Shown: piece by piece, positions 16,352 to 28,739 of the stretch | How positions within the stretch are numbered: position 1 is the first letter of the stretch | Layout of the letters: each line of letters begins with the position of its first letter | Source of the DNA: Paenibacillus sp. FSL H8-0537 | GTDB lineage: Bacteria; Bacillota; Bacilli; Paenibacillales; Paenibacillaceae | Assembly: GCF_038051995.1 (NCBI RefSeq) | Contig: NZ_CP150290.1 | Coordinates: forward strand, 4,826,001 to 4,890,000 | Length of the DNA stretch: 64,000 nucleotides | Direction of reading: 5' to 3' | Program-made: the position numbers and the translations under genes | Notes under the pieces: generated by a model | What the model was told of the DNA's origin: nothing | What the model saw: only the letters and a program-made list of their open reading frames with translations | The model's database searches: none

Positions 16352-16813
16352 ATGGATCATGTGGACAAACAAATTTTATTCCATTTGCAAAATCAAGCGA
16401 GAATTTCCATGACGGAGCTTGGCAAAAGTGTGGGCCTGTCTCAACCTGCTGTAACGGAAAGAGTCAGACGGCTGGAGGAAAAAGGCATTATCGAGGAATA
16501 TCGTACGATCATTTCTCCGGAAAAGATCGGCAAGCAATCCATCGCCTATATGCTGTTTCAGACGCGAGATTGCCATGCCTTTCTTGATTTTGTCCATTCC
16601 TCTTCCGATGTTATGGAGTGCCACCGCATCAGCGGCCAGCACAATTACTTATTGAAAGTGCTGACCGACTCCACCCGCTCCCTTGAAGAGTTCGGCAATC
16701 AATGTGATAAATATGGTACATATACGATTTTGATTGTGATGTCGTCACCCATTGACCATAGGCAGCTTTTCCCCGCTCTTGAGGAAGCACCTTACCTAAC
16801 CGATTTAGGCTGA
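16352..16813 (+). CDS. Lrp/AsnC family transcriptional regulator
   Basis: A 153-residue protein. Residues 1-60 hold the AsnC-type helix-turn-helix (DKQILFHLQNQARISMTELG, SVGLSQPAVTERVRRLEEKG) and residues 65-150 the RAM effector domain, which binds amino acids and forms octamers. GAGGAGG lies 8 nt before ATG 16352. It is convergent with the MFS gene, whose stop lies 12 bp away. Targets are unknown. Confidence 0.92.
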   Translation: MDHVDKQILFHLQNQARISMTELGKSVGLSQPAVTERVRRLEEKGIIEEYRTIISPEKIGKQSIAYMLFQTRDCHAFLDFVHSSSDVMECHRISGQHNYLLKVLTDSTRSLEEFGNQCDKYGTYTILIVMSSPIDHRQLFPALEEAPYLTDLG

Positions 16814-16825
16814 TGCTCATACAGC

Positions 16826-18037
16826 TCAGCTTCTGTTTGCACGAAAACCATGCCCCTTGGCAAGCCACGCGAGAAGCAGAGCTACGATTACCAACAGGAA
16901 CAGTACCCATGGAAAGGAAATCACACCAAGCGTTTCAAGCAAAATCGCACCGATTAATCCGCCCCCGCCAATCGCCAAATTCCAGGCCGTCACCAGCATC
17001 GATTGCGCCACATCTGCATGATCGCCAGCGGCTTCGGCCACCGCTGTCTGCAGCAGCGTCGCCGCCCCGCCAAAGGTCAACCCCCACAAAGCAATGGCTG
17101 AATAGACGAGCATAGGCTGGCTGCTGCCTATGCCCAGCAGGACGGATGCGACGGCGAAACCCGCGAGGCTTATGATGACCAAAGCCCGCTGCATGCGGTC
17201 AATTAACAGGCCAATGAATAAGATGCCCGCAACCGATGTCACTCCAAAAACCAGCAAAACGACATCTACGCGTTCCACAAGCCCGATCACAGCCAAAAAA
17301 GGTGCTATATACGTATAAAGAATGTTGTGTGCAAGCACCCAGGCCAGGACAACGGCTAAGACGGGCCTTACTCCTGGGATAATAAATACGTTGTAGAGGG
17401 AGCGTCTCTTGGCCGAAGCTTGTCCTGCAAAGTCCGGCATCTTCCACATGATCCATAAGATGAGCAGCACGGCAAGCAGCGACATCATTCCAAAAACAAA
17501 CCGCCAGCCCGCAAACACACCAAGGAAAGTACCCGCAGGAACACCAAGTGCAAGCGCGATCGGTGCCCCAAGCATCGCTATAGCCATTGCGCGGCCCTTC
17601 AGTGCATCAGGCACCATCCGGCGAGCATAGCCAGCTGACATGCCCCATAATATGCCGGAGCTTACTCCCGCCATAAAACGGGCAATTATCGTCAGCCCAT
17701 AACTGGAGGAAAACGCCGTTACGCTGTTGAACAACAGAAAACCGACCATACATAGCAGCAGCAGAGGACGCCTGCGCCAGCTGCTCGTAGCCGCAGTCAA
17801 AGGAATAGCAGTCAATAAGGTGCCCAGCGCGTAAACAGTGACTAGTTGACCCGCTAGCGCCTCTGAAATGTGCAGCCCCTCCCCAATTTGCGGCAGCAGG
17901 CCCGCGGGAATCGTCTCCGTCAAAATACATATAAACCCTGCCATAGCGAGCGCTAATAATGCGGCCCAAGGCAGACGATCAGATGCTGGAGCAATGGCTT
18001 CTGCACTGCGAGCAGAAGCATGATGATGCTTGTTCAA
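16826..18037 (-). CDS. MFS transporter, DHA1-type efflux
   Basis: A 403-residue protein with 12 predicted membrane segments. It shows the DHA1 signature of AraJ/YdhP/sugar-efflux members: ETIPAGLLPQIGEGLHISEA in helix 1 and the loop WRRRPLLLL after helix 2. Such pumps export drugs or small metabolites in exchange for protons. I prefer the TTG start at 18037, which has AGGGAGTGG about 8 nt upstream, to an in-frame ATG at 18088 that lacks a ribosome site. No regulator is divergent from it. Confidence 0.88.
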   Translation of the reverse strand: MNKHHHASARSAEAIAPASDRLPWAALLALAMAGFICILTETIPAGLLPQIGEGLHISEALAGQLVTVYALGTLLTAIPLTAATSSWRRRPLLLLCMVGFLLFNSVTAFSSSYGLTIIARFMAGVSSGILWGMSAGYARRMVPDALKGRAMAIAMLGAPIALALGVPAGTFLGVFAGWRFVFGMMSLLAVLLILWIMWKMPDFAGQASAKRRSLYNVFIIPGVRPVLAVVLAWVLAHNILYTYIAPFLAVIGLVERVDVVLLVFGVTSVAGILFIGLLIDRMQRALVIISLAGFAVASVLLGIGSSQPMLVYSAIALWGLTFGGAATLLQTAVAEAAGDHADVAQSMLVTAWNLAIGGGGLIGAILLETLGVISFPWVLFLLVIVALLLAWLAKGHGFRANRS

Positions 18038-18351
18038 TGTAAAACCACTCCCTAAATAAAATGTGAACTTGCCAGCAAAGCCATCCATCGTTTTGCTGCT
18101 TTAAGTTTACATAAATAGGAGCGTGGTTTACATGAGTTGAACAAGGCAAATAAGCCATTTTTCAATGGAATTGCATGTAGATGTTCATCTCTGCCGTTAA
18201 TTTAAAAGTTTAATGCTTCCACAGTGGTAGACGAGCTAAGATTTAAGCGCATCCACGACTTTCGTCGGGCTCCGCCACCTGCTGCAGTCTGTTCCAAATC
18301 ACGGCAACCTCCTGTACAATATAGCCAAGTCTGTTGTAGGAGCGAATGACA

Positions 18352-19092
18352 ATGAATTACGAGCATAACGTGCACAAAGAAATCGCCGCTTGGGAGCGCC
18401 AGTTTTTCAAACCGCCCGGATGGCTGGAGAAAACATCAAAGACGATTGGAAAGCGAATTAACGACTTAATTCCACCCAAGGTGCACAACGTCATTACGGC
18501 CACTATAAAATCGATCGTGCGTACAGCGCTGTTCGGCGCGGAATATACGCCTAAGAGATCGGTGCTGCAAGGCCTTTCTCTAGAGCTCGCTGATCAAGAA
18601 GCGAAACAATTGTTTTCCTTATATCAAAAAATTGCGACCGCCGAAGGAGCAGGCACCGGAGCGGGTGGTATTGCGCTTAGCATTGTGGACTTCCCTGCGT
18701 TAATTGCAATCAAGATGAAATTTTTGTTTGAACTGGCACATGTCTATGGGTATGATACGAAGCAGTTTTCCGAGCGAGTTTTCATTCTTAAAGTATTCCA
18801 AATGGCATTCTCCGGAGCCGAGCAACGTGCCAAGCTGTTACACTCGATTAAACGCTGGGATACTGAAAAAGAATTGTTCTTCTCGGAAACCGAGTACTCC
18901 AAAAACATGGACTGGGAGACGTTCCAGAAGGAATACCGCGACTCCATCGACTTTCGGAAAATGCTGCAAATGGTGCCGGGGATTGGAGCAGTGGCGGGGG
19001 CTTGGGCGAATTACACCATTCTCGAGGAGCTAGGAGAAGCCGCAATGAACGCTTATCGGTTGCGAAGATTGAACGAGGGCTCATGGCTGTGA
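18352..19092 (+). CDS. EcsC family protein
   Basis: A 246-residue protein with the EcsC-like pattern: an N-terminal helix with WERQFFKPPGWLEK, a central glycine-rich helix (AEGAGTGAGGIALSIVDFPA), LKVFQMAFSG, and a C-terminal amphipathic VPGIGAVAGAWANYTILEELG. EcsC proteins are membrane-associated and of uncertain function; B. subtilis ecsC lies with an ABC transporter, but no transporter is here. ATG 18352 is at the better distance (9 nt) from AGGAG than ATG 18346. The last codons run into an AraC regulator remnant on the other strand, so the native end may have been changed by rearrangement. Confidence 0.85.
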   Translation: MNYEHNVHKEIAAWERQFFKPPGWLEKTSKTIGKRINDLIPPKVHNVITATIKSIVRTALFGAEYTPKRSVLQGLSLELADQEAKQLFSLYQKIATAEGAGTGAGGIALSIVDFPALIAIKMKFLFELAHVYGYDTKQFSERVFILKVFQMAFSGAEQRAKLLHSIKRWDTEKELFFSETEYSKNMDWETFQKEYRDSIDFRKMLQMVPGIGAVAGAWANYTILEELGEAAMNAYRLRRLNEGSWL

Positions 19093-19546
19093 TTTCTTTA
19101 AAGAGTCTGTGGAACGAAGAAATGCTCATGCAAGCGACATCAGCCAGTTTCTCAATTGTTAAAGGTTGATCATAATGTCGGATGATTTGGTCGATTGCCC
19201 CCTTGATGCGGTAGGTGTTGCTTCCTTCCAATGCAATTTGTGCCAGTGCAGTTCCATATTGCCCTTGAAGGAGTCTATAAATGATCTCTTTCTTATGAAT
19301 AGGGGCAAGAAACGGAATATCTTGAGGGGAATCTAGCAATTGAACCAATCGCAGCACAGCATCCAATATAGAAGATTCGATCTGAGCGACAAACATAGCT
19401 CGTGAAGCATCAACCTTTAAATTCGCATGAATCTTGGCGTCTTTCAAAACCTCTAGAATTTCATTCTGGCTAAAATCAAGTTTTATGCTCAAATATGGAG
19501 CATCAGGTGATGCCTTAACAACCTGTCCGATCACTGGAAGGTTCAT
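19080..19546 (-). pseudogene. AraC family regulator remnant (YqhC-like)
   Basis: Reading leftward from 19546, MNLPVIGQVVKASPDAPYLS and AQIALEGSNTYRIKGAIDQI match the later part of the AraC-type N-terminal domain of YqhC-like regulators, then TIEKLADVACMSISSFHRLF gives the first helix-turn-helix. About 90 N-terminal residues are missing, with a stop codon a few codons upstream. After KEITAMSP the similarity ends, removing the second helix-turn-helix. The fragment is broken at both ends and probably inactive. YqhC-type regulators often adjoin aldo/keto reductase genes, as here (divergent from 19776). Confidence 0.75.
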
Positions 19547-19775
19547 GGATGTTAAGTTTTAATTTGTTTTATTATACGTTATTAGTTTGCAAATAACGAT
19601 TGGCAGTGAGAGGAATAGGCAACCATTTAAGATTATTTAGATATCAGCTATATGTTCAGAAATGCATAATAAAGTTATGCCGCAGAGTACTATGGTTAAA
19701 TCTCCACTTATTTTTTCGGGAAAGATACAGCTGTATGAAATAGATGTCTAATTATAAAAAACTGGAGGGTTTTAA

Positions 19776-20627
<852 letters not shown>

Positions 20628-20643
20628 TGGATACGAACATGGG

Positions 20644-20675
20644 GGCTGCAGCAACGAACTAGCTGCAGCCTTTTT
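20644..20675 (+). terminator. Terminator after the aldo/keto reductase
   Basis: A perfect 9-bp stem GGCTGCAGC/GCTGCAGCC with a 9-nt loop, followed by five T. Confidence 0.9.
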
Positions 20676-20719
20676 GCCATTCAATTAGCTTATTATCACA
20701 GTTGCTTTAATCTCAGCCA

Positions 20720-23317
<2,598 letters not shown>

Positions 23318-23367
23318 CTATCTCTCCTAACCATTCATTATATGGAGTAAAAAATGTGATAAGCGTT

Positions 23368-25779
23368 TCAAGCTTTCTCGTACAAATTCGCAGGCAATGC
23401 CTGAACGAACGGCGACCAATCGCCCGTCGTGTAAAGATGAAGCCGGTGCATGGCCCGCGTACAAGCCGTATAAAGAAGCTTGCGTTCGTTGTCCCGGCCG
23501 TAAGCTTCAGGCGAAGCATCGTAGACCAAAACTGCATCGAACTCGACACCCTTGGCGAGATACACAGGAATGACCATCACCGCTTTTTCAAAGCCTAGCG
23601 TCTCCTTCGTAATGAGCTGCAGAGCCTCGCATCCTTGAATCCGCAACGCTTCATGGGCCAACCGGCTTTCGGCTGTGGTCTTCGTAATGACGGCAATGGA
23701 ATCGAAGCCTTCCGCCTTGAGCGCCGCAATGTCCGCCACAATTTGCGCAGCACGCTTCTCCCCGCTGCCGAGTGTCGTCAGGAGAGGCTTTTGACCTCCC
23801 CTTTCAAAAGGAGCAATCTCTTCTCCGCCCGGAAGCATCGATTTCGTAAATTCAACAATCTCCCTCGTTGAACGATAACTGCGTACAAGGCAGACAAGGC
23901 TTGTTTCGGCTTCGCCGAAAAGGCGGACCAGCGGCGAATCGGATGCAGCCAAGCTTGTAGCCTGCATGAAGATCGCTTGCCCGTAATCGCCTAGCACCGT
24001 CATCCGGGCACGGGGAAACAGCTTTTTTAAATATTCATATTGAAACATCGAATAATCCTGTCCTTCATCAACGAAGACATAGCGGATATCCGTGTTCGTC
24101 CGAACACCTTCGATCAGCTCTTTTACATACAAGTACGGAGTCGCATCCTCATGAAACAACTCGCTTCGAAGCAGCCTTTCCTTGGTTTGGCTGCATATTT
24201 CAGGCCATAGCGTGGGGATATCCGTCCCATTGGTTTGCTCCCGATAAGCCGCTTCATCAACAAACAATTGGGCGTATATGCCTTTGACATCTACAAACGA
24301 GAATTTTTTCACACTTTTCCTTAGCGGCTTAAAGCTTTCTTTCACGATTCTTCGGCGAAGCAGCTCTTCCTCCCTCAGCCCAAAGTTAAAGTCTCCTTCA
24401 TCTTCCCGGCGCTTGTTGTTCATTTTCTCGCGAACCTGCGCAATTTGCTCCGTAAGGTCGAATACTTCCTTCTCCTTATGCAGCATTTCGAAAACTTCCG
24501 CGTAATGCTCGGTGTCTAGATAACTAAGCTCTTCCTGTACCCAAGGCGCTTGCCGTTCCATGCGTTCCAGCAAGGCCAGCTCATCGAGCAGCCATTCCTG
24601 CAAGAGTGCGACACGATTGATTAGCGGCAGAGAACGGTCATAACCGTAAAATTTTGCACTCATTCGCTCCGCGGTGATCAACTCGCGGTCCCGAATCCAA
24701 ATACCGTTGAATCGCATGCCTTCCCTTCCCAACCACATTCCATAGTTCTGCAGGGCTTTCAGGAAAGCCTCGGAAGTTTTATATTCGATCCCCTGAAGAC
24801 GAGCCTTATACCCCGGCGCTCCTTGTGAGGTCAGTACAAATTCGATCTGATCAAAGGCATCCTCCGGCCGCAACGAGGAACCAAGCCAATAGTCGAGATA
24901 TTCTTGAAAAGTCGTCTGCTGCATATTCTCTTCACCTAGCTCCGGAAGGACGGTGGAGATATAACTGTTAAACATCGGATTCGGTGAGAAAAGCACGATT
25001 TGATCAGCCCTGATCGTCTGGCGGTGTTTGTACAGCAAGTACGCCACTCGCTGCAATGCCGCGGAAGTCTTACCGCTGCCGGCCGACCCCTGTACGATAA
25101 GCATCCGGCTTTTGTCATTGCGGATAATGGTGTTTTGCTCCTTCTGAATGGTTGCCACGATACTCTTCATTTGCGGGTCCGCAGCTTTACCGAGCACTTG
25201 CTGCAGCAATTCGTCTCCAATCGTTTCGCTTGTGTCAAACATGCTCTGAATTTGCCCATTTTGAATCTGAAACTGCCGTTTAAGCTCCATCGTCCCTTCG
25301 ACTCGTCCGATTGGCGTGACATAAGATGCCCTTCCAGGGGAGTGGTCGTAGTACAAGCTTGCGATTGGCGTACGCCAGTCATAGACTAGGAAGGTTAATC
25401 CGTCATTGTCGACGAAGGAAGTTACGCCGATATAGATTTGTTCGCTGAGGCTCAGACCGTCCTCTTGAAAGTCGATGCGTCCAAAATAAGGAGACGGAAG
25501 CAGACGGTTCATGCTTTTCCATTGCTTCGTCAACAGCTTGTATCCGCGCTCCCGTTCGGCCAATAGCGCTGACTGCTGGTTAATCGTGTAGAAGGTCTCT
25601 TCGAAATCTTCATACGTGCTTGTATTGATCGTAACCTCCTCCCAAAATCGCTTCCGGATGTCCACAGCCTGATCGTGCAGACCAGCAACCTCTGGCTCCA
25701 GTTCATCGATTCTCGCCTGCAGCTTGTTTCTGACCTGTTCTATCCGCACCTGTTCCTGCTGCCAATCCTTCGTATCCAT
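23368..25779 (-). CDS. helD: RNA polymerase-recycling helicase HelD
   Basis: An 803-residue UvrD/Rep-type superfamily 1 ATPase. It has an N-terminal coiled coil (about residues 1-75) that in HelD enters the RNA polymerase secondary channel, Walker A QGSAGSGKTSAALQR (about 240), DEGQDYSMFQ (motif II, about 575), and QLITKETLGFEKAVMV with KGVEFDAVLVYD (late motifs). HelD releases stalled RNA polymerase from DNA; the mycobacterial relative HelR gives rifampicin resistance. ATG 25779 is taken although AAAGGAG is 14 nt away; an in-frame GTG 15 nt earlier is an alternative. The rph gene follows. Confidence 0.9.
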   Translation of the reverse strand: MDTKDWQQEQVRIEQVRNKLQARIDELEPEVAGLHDQAVDIRKRFWEEVTINTSTYEDFEETFYTINQQSALLAERERGYKLLTKQWKSMNRLLPSPYFGRIDFQEDGLSLSEQIYIGVTSFVDNDGLTFLVYDWRTPIASLYYDHSPGRASYVTPIGRVEGTMELKRQFQIQNGQIQSMFDTSETIGDELLQQVLGKAADPQMKSIVATIQKEQNTIIRNDKSRMLIVQGSAGSGKTSAALQRVAYLLYKHRQTIRADQIVLFSPNPMFNSYISTVLPELGEENMQQTTFQEYLDYWLGSSLRPEDAFDQIEFVLTSQGAPGYKARLQGIEYKTSEAFLKALQNYGMWLGREGMRFNGIWIRDRELITAERMSAKFYGYDRSLPLINRVALLQEWLLDELALLERMERQAPWVQEELSYLDTEHYAEVFEMLHKEKEVFDLTEQIAQVREKMNNKRREDEGDFNFGLREEELLRRRIVKESFKPLRKSVKKFSFVDVKGIYAQLFVDEAAYREQTNGTDIPTLWPEICSQTKERLLRSELFHEDATPYLYVKELIEGVRTNTDIRYVFVDEGQDYSMFQYEYLKKLFPRARMTVLGDYGQAIFMQATSLAASDSPLVRLFGEAETSLVCLVRSYRSTREIVEFTKSMLPGGEEIAPFERGGQKPLLTTLGSGEKRAAQIVADIAALKAEGFDSIAVITKTTAESRLAHEALRIQGCEALQLITKETLGFEKAVMVIPVYLAKGVEFDAVLVYDASPEAYGRDNERKLLYTACTRAMHRLHLYTTGDWSPFVQALPANLYEKA

Positions 25780-25873
25780 CTTTGGTGAACACACTCCTTT
25801 TTCCGTTTTTTGGGAATAAAAAGAGCATTGACAAATCGAATTTCCAGATGTAAAATTACAGTAGGGATAAAAA

Positions 25874-25902
25874 TGAATACATACCTTGATTGAATTTGTC
25901 AA
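25874..25902 (-). promoter_or_regulatory. Promoter P1 of helD-rph
   Basis: On the minus strand TTGACA (25902-25897), a 17-bp spacer and TATTCA (25879-25874). It would give a 5' leader of about 90 nt. Confidence 0.6.
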
Positions 25903-25913
25903 TAACGCTATCG

Positions 25914-25942
25914 AGTATATCATAGTGTTATTTTGTGTTCAA
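25914..25942 (-). promoter_or_regulatory. Promoter P2 of helD-rph
   Basis: On the minus strand TTGAAC (25942-25937), a 17-bp spacer and TATACT (25919-25914), a good sigma-A match, 12 bp upstream of P1. No sequence resembling the GC-rich rifamycin-associated inverted repeat was found near either promoter. Confidence 0.65.
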
Positions 25943-26097
25943 TCTTTTTTTCGTGCCCTTGGGTAATGCTGGACACAAACTGTTGTTTCAACGCAAAGCA
26001 GCCGATCATTTCGACCGGCTGCTTTCTTGTTCCCTTATGATTCAATTATCGTTTCCCTAACTGCAATTCAATTCATTATCCCTCTAAACTTTTAGCT

Positions 26098-26304
26098 TCA
26101 GTCGCTTTTATATTCTAAAATATCGCCAGGCTGACATTCTAAAGCCTTACAAATCCCCTCTAAAGTGGATAATCTTATCGCTTTTGCCTTTCCATTTTTC
26201 AATATAGAAAGGTTAGCCATCGTTATTCCAACCCTCTCCGATAGCTCTGTTACACTCATTTTCCTCTTAGCCAACATCACATCAATATTAATGATTATCC
26301 CCAT
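26098..26304 (-). CDS. Small XRE/YozG-like DNA-binding protein
   Basis: A 68-residue Cro/CI-type helix-turn-helix protein (MLAKRKMSVTELSERVGIT, ANLSILKNGKAKAIRLSTLE, ICKALECQPGDILEY), typical of YozG-like regulators. ATG 26304 is preceded by GAGGTGA at 5 nt. The gene starts 10 bp after the stop of a DUF2975 membrane protein gene; such pairs are common in Firmicutes, and the membrane protein may sequester or modulate the regulator (inference). Confidence 0.88.
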   Translation of the reverse strand: MGIIINIDVMLAKRKMSVTELSERVGITMANLSILKNGKAKAIRLSTLEGICKALECQPGDILEYKSD

Positions 26305-26314
26305 GTTATTCACC

Positions 26315-26797
26315 TCAGACTGTCAAATCATTCTCTGATTTTATATCAATAGCCTCTTTCAAAAGCTTCTGGAGAACAGCAGCAAACACGGCGATCACCA
26401 AAGAGGCAAAAATCATGACCAATCCGATTACGATGATTCCTGGAGCATCGTCTTTCTCCGCTATCAGATAGAATAGCGGCATGCCTACCACATACAAGCT
26501 GCTGATCATGATTGCACAAATTTTTATGTTTTTTAAAACACGTACAGATAATTCCGAGAAAGCTTTATTGTGGTCAATATAACTTAAAAGTTTTAAAGCC
26601 TGATACAGGGCAAAGTAAAAAGGGATCGCTGCTGCATATAAATCGATGAAAACGAGATATTTCAAATAAGCATGATCTGGATATAACTCTGCTATAAAAT
26701 TCGCAATTTCCGGCACCATAAATATACACAAAGCAAGAACTGGGATGCCCATCACAATAACCGCTGCCTTTAAAAAGAGTGTTGTTCCTCGTTCCAT
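26315..26797 (-). CDS. DUF2975 family membrane protein
   Basis: A 160-residue protein with four hydrophobic helices (about residues 8-30, 44-65, 93-113, 120-145) and a charged C-terminus, matching the DUF2975 layout. The function of the family is unknown. It is co-transcribed with the small XRE regulator downstream. The upstream 177 bp is AT-rich and probably contains its promoter. Confidence 0.85.
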   Translation of the reverse strand: MERGTTLFLKAAVIVMGIPVLALCIFMVPEIANFIAELYPDHAYLKYLVFIDLYAAAIPFYFALYQALKLLSYIDHNKAFSELSVRVLKNIKICAIMISSLYVVGMPLFYLIAEKDDAPGIIVIGLVMIFASLVIAVFAAVLQKLLKEAIDIKSENDLTV

Positions 26798-26919
26798 AAA
26801 AAGCCCCTCACTTAAGATTAAATTTAATTCGACTTTAACACAATATTTATCGTTTTACAATAAAAATTTAATTCTAATTAATATATTATTATTGTTTTAT
26901 ACGCACAGATTTTCAAACG

Positions 26920-26955
26920 AAAAAAGAGCATTCCTCTTTGCAGAGAACTGCTCTC
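26920..26955 (-). terminator. Terminator of the YdcZ-Crp-YdcZ operon
   Basis: On the minus strand GAGCAGTTCTCT pairs with AGAGGAATGCTC and is followed by six T. It lies 20 bp after the stop of the last operon gene. Confidence 0.8.
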
Positions 26956-26974
26956 TCAAAAATACCGTTGGAGA

Positions 26975-27442
26975 CTAAGCCGCCTCAGACACTTCCTGCC
27001 GCTCACGCCTGCCGCCAAATTTCAATACAAAAATACCACCGATAATGACCAGCACGCCAAGCAGCTTGTTGATTGTAAACGGTACCTGGGCAAGCCCCAT
27101 CCAGCCAAGCGAATCCCATAATAGAGCAAATAAAACCTCAGAAGTCATAACAATGGCAATCGTTATTGTCGGACTAAGCCGCTTCATTGCCTGCATCAGG
27201 CTCATGACAACCCCAACCCCGATTAAACCGCTGAACCAAAACCAAGTCTGCATATCCTGCCATGCAAACAGCTGCCTCCCTTCCGAAATAAATCCAATGG
27301 TCAAAGAGGCCAGAAATCCGAGTCCCAATACGAGCGTCGTGGTTGCCCACGTTCCAGCCCGTTCATTTACCTTGCTGTTAAAAATCGCTTGTATGCTGAC
27401 GAGCGCGCCCGCCATAAGCGAAAACAATATGCCTGTCATCAT
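26975..27442 (-). CDS. DMT family transporter, YdcZ (DUF606) type
   Basis: A 155-residue protein with five hydrophobic segments. It begins MMTGILFSLMAGALVSIQAIFNSKV, the typical YdcZ N-terminus with glutamine and asparagine in helix 1. YdcZ proteins are half-size drug/metabolite transporters that probably act as dimers. Its ATG overlaps the stop of the Crp-type regulator as ATGA, so translation is coupled. A second YdcZ gene lies upstream of the regulator, which suggests a heterodimeric pump. Confidence 0.88.
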   Translation of the reverse strand: MMTGILFSLMAGALVSIQAIFNSKVNERAGTWATTTLVLGLGFLASLTIGFISEGRQLFAWQDMQTWFWFSGLIGVGVVMSLMQAMKRLSPTITIAIVMTSEVLFALLWDSLGWMGLAQVPFTINKLLGVLVIIGGIFVLKFGGRRERQEVSEAA

Positions 27443-28167
27443 TGGCCCTGCTCTCCCTTCTTATCCGTTAATGTATAATTATGATGATTGGCCCGTTTGC
27501 TTAAGGCATCCTTATTTTTAATAACAATCCATTGCTTCGTACGCTCGACGAGGCCTTCCTCACAAAACTGCCGTATGACCCGGTTTAGGTGCCGATAGCT
27601 TGTGCCAATCAAATTCGCGACATCCTTCAAATTGTCCGTGCTGAGCTCCCCTTTAAACTGCTCATCGGATTCGTCGTAGGAAACCGACAGCAAATAGCTT
27701 GCCAGGCGTACATCCACAGGCTGCATGACATTCAAGCTCATGGAATTAGATTTAAAATAAAACTTCCGCGTAATTTTCTCCAATAAAAATCGCAGCAGCG
27801 GCGCATAATCCTTCCCATGCTTATCTAGCCAGCGATGCTGAATCCCTATCATAATTACGGGAGATACGGCCTCTACTGTATTGAGAAACTCCGTGCCGCG
27901 AATATATTCCACATCGCCAATGACCTCAAGCGGCGTCTTAAAAGAAATAATGAGCGTCTTTCCCTCCGGCGAGTTCGTGTATACTTTAATTTTCCCCTTC
28001 ACCAGCACATACATATGCTGAGGCGTTTCCCCTTGACCGCATATGAGCTCCTCTTGTTCAAAGTTGTACAAGGTTAAATAAGAACGCAGCGGCTCATTAA
28101 ATACAGACTCCAGCTGGTGCAGCTGCAAATAATGACCGAGCAGCTCGCGGTCTTTGATTTCAATCAT
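27439..28167 (-). CDS. Crp/Fnr family regulator (YeiL-like)
   Basis: A 242-residue protein. Residues about 20-140 are a cyclic-nucleotide-binding-like beta roll (EELICGQGETPQHMYVLVKG, KIKVYTNSPEGKTL), and residues about 165-225 a Crp-type helix-turn-helix (LKDVANLIGTSYRHLNRVIR). The arginine/serine cAMP-binding signature is not clear, so the ligand is probably different. It lies between two YdcZ transporter genes in one operon, so it likely controls them. Confidence 0.88.
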   Translation of the reverse strand: MIEIKDRELLGHYLQLHQLESVFNEPLRSYLTLYNFEQEELICGQGETPQHMYVLVKGKIKVYTNSPEGKTLIISFKTPLEVIGDVEYIRGTEFLNTVEAVSPVIMIGIQHRWLDKHGKDYAPLLRFLLEKITRKFYFKSNSMSLNVMQPVDVRLASYLLSVSYDESDEQFKGELSTDNLKDVANLIGTSYRHLNRVIRQFCEEGLVERTKQWIVIKNKDALSKRANHHNYTLTDKKGEQGQ

Positions 28168-28204
28168 TTCCCCACTTCTTTCATAGCGTAGCTCGCTTTC
28201 GGCA

Positions 28205-28630
28205 TCAGCCTTTTAATAAAAACACACCGCTTATCATCATGCCAATGCCGATCAATTGCGCCCCATTTATTTTTTGCTTCTTCAAGCCAAAAAAGCCATT
28301 CGTCTCAATTATAAAGGTCATGCCGAGCTGGGCGATCAGCAGCATCGATACCATCAGCGTTACGCCAATCTGTTGAATGGCCGTTACATTACTGAAAATA
28401 ATAATAGCTGCAAAAGAGCCTCCTGCCAAATATAAAGGCTTTACCTGTCGAAATTCACGCCATTTTCCAGCACCTACGCACATTAAAATAATAAAGGCCA
28501 CGAAAAAGCCTGTAAATTGGGTAAGTGTTGCGGCTTGCCACGTTCCTATGCTTCCGCTAATTCTGGTATTTGCTATTCCCTGCAGCGTAATACATGCCCC
28601 TCCTAATATCGCAAACAAAATCCCTTTCAT
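28205..28630 (-). CDS. DMT family transporter, YdcZ (DUF606) type, second copy
   Basis: A 141-residue protein with five hydrophobic helices starting MKGILFAILGGACITLQGIA, homologous in layout to the YdcZ protein at 26975-27442. ATG 28630 with GGGAGAG upstream is preferred to an earlier in-frame start. It is the first gene of the three-gene operon. Both YdcZ subunits are single five-helix units, consistent with a heterodimer as in small multidrug resistance pairs (inference). Confidence 0.87.
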   Translation of the reverse strand: MKGILFAILGGACITLQGIANTRISGSIGTWQAATLTQFTGFFVAFIILMCVGAGKWREFRQVKPLYLAGGSFAAIIIFSNVTAIQQIGVTLMVSMLLIAQLGMTFIIETNGFFGLKKQKINGAQLIGIGMMISGVFLLKG

Positions 28631-28739
28631 GCTCGCTCTCCCCGTCCTTTTCATTTCCTTAATTAAACGGCAGAACGCTGTATATTGGAAAGGACATATG
28701 TCCCAAAAAAGATAATAGTCTCTTTATAACTTAACGGAA

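Noticed and set aside
25780..25950. Rifamycin-associated element upstream of helD-rph
   Set aside because: No GC-rich 19-bp inverted repeat is present in the AT-rich promoter region.
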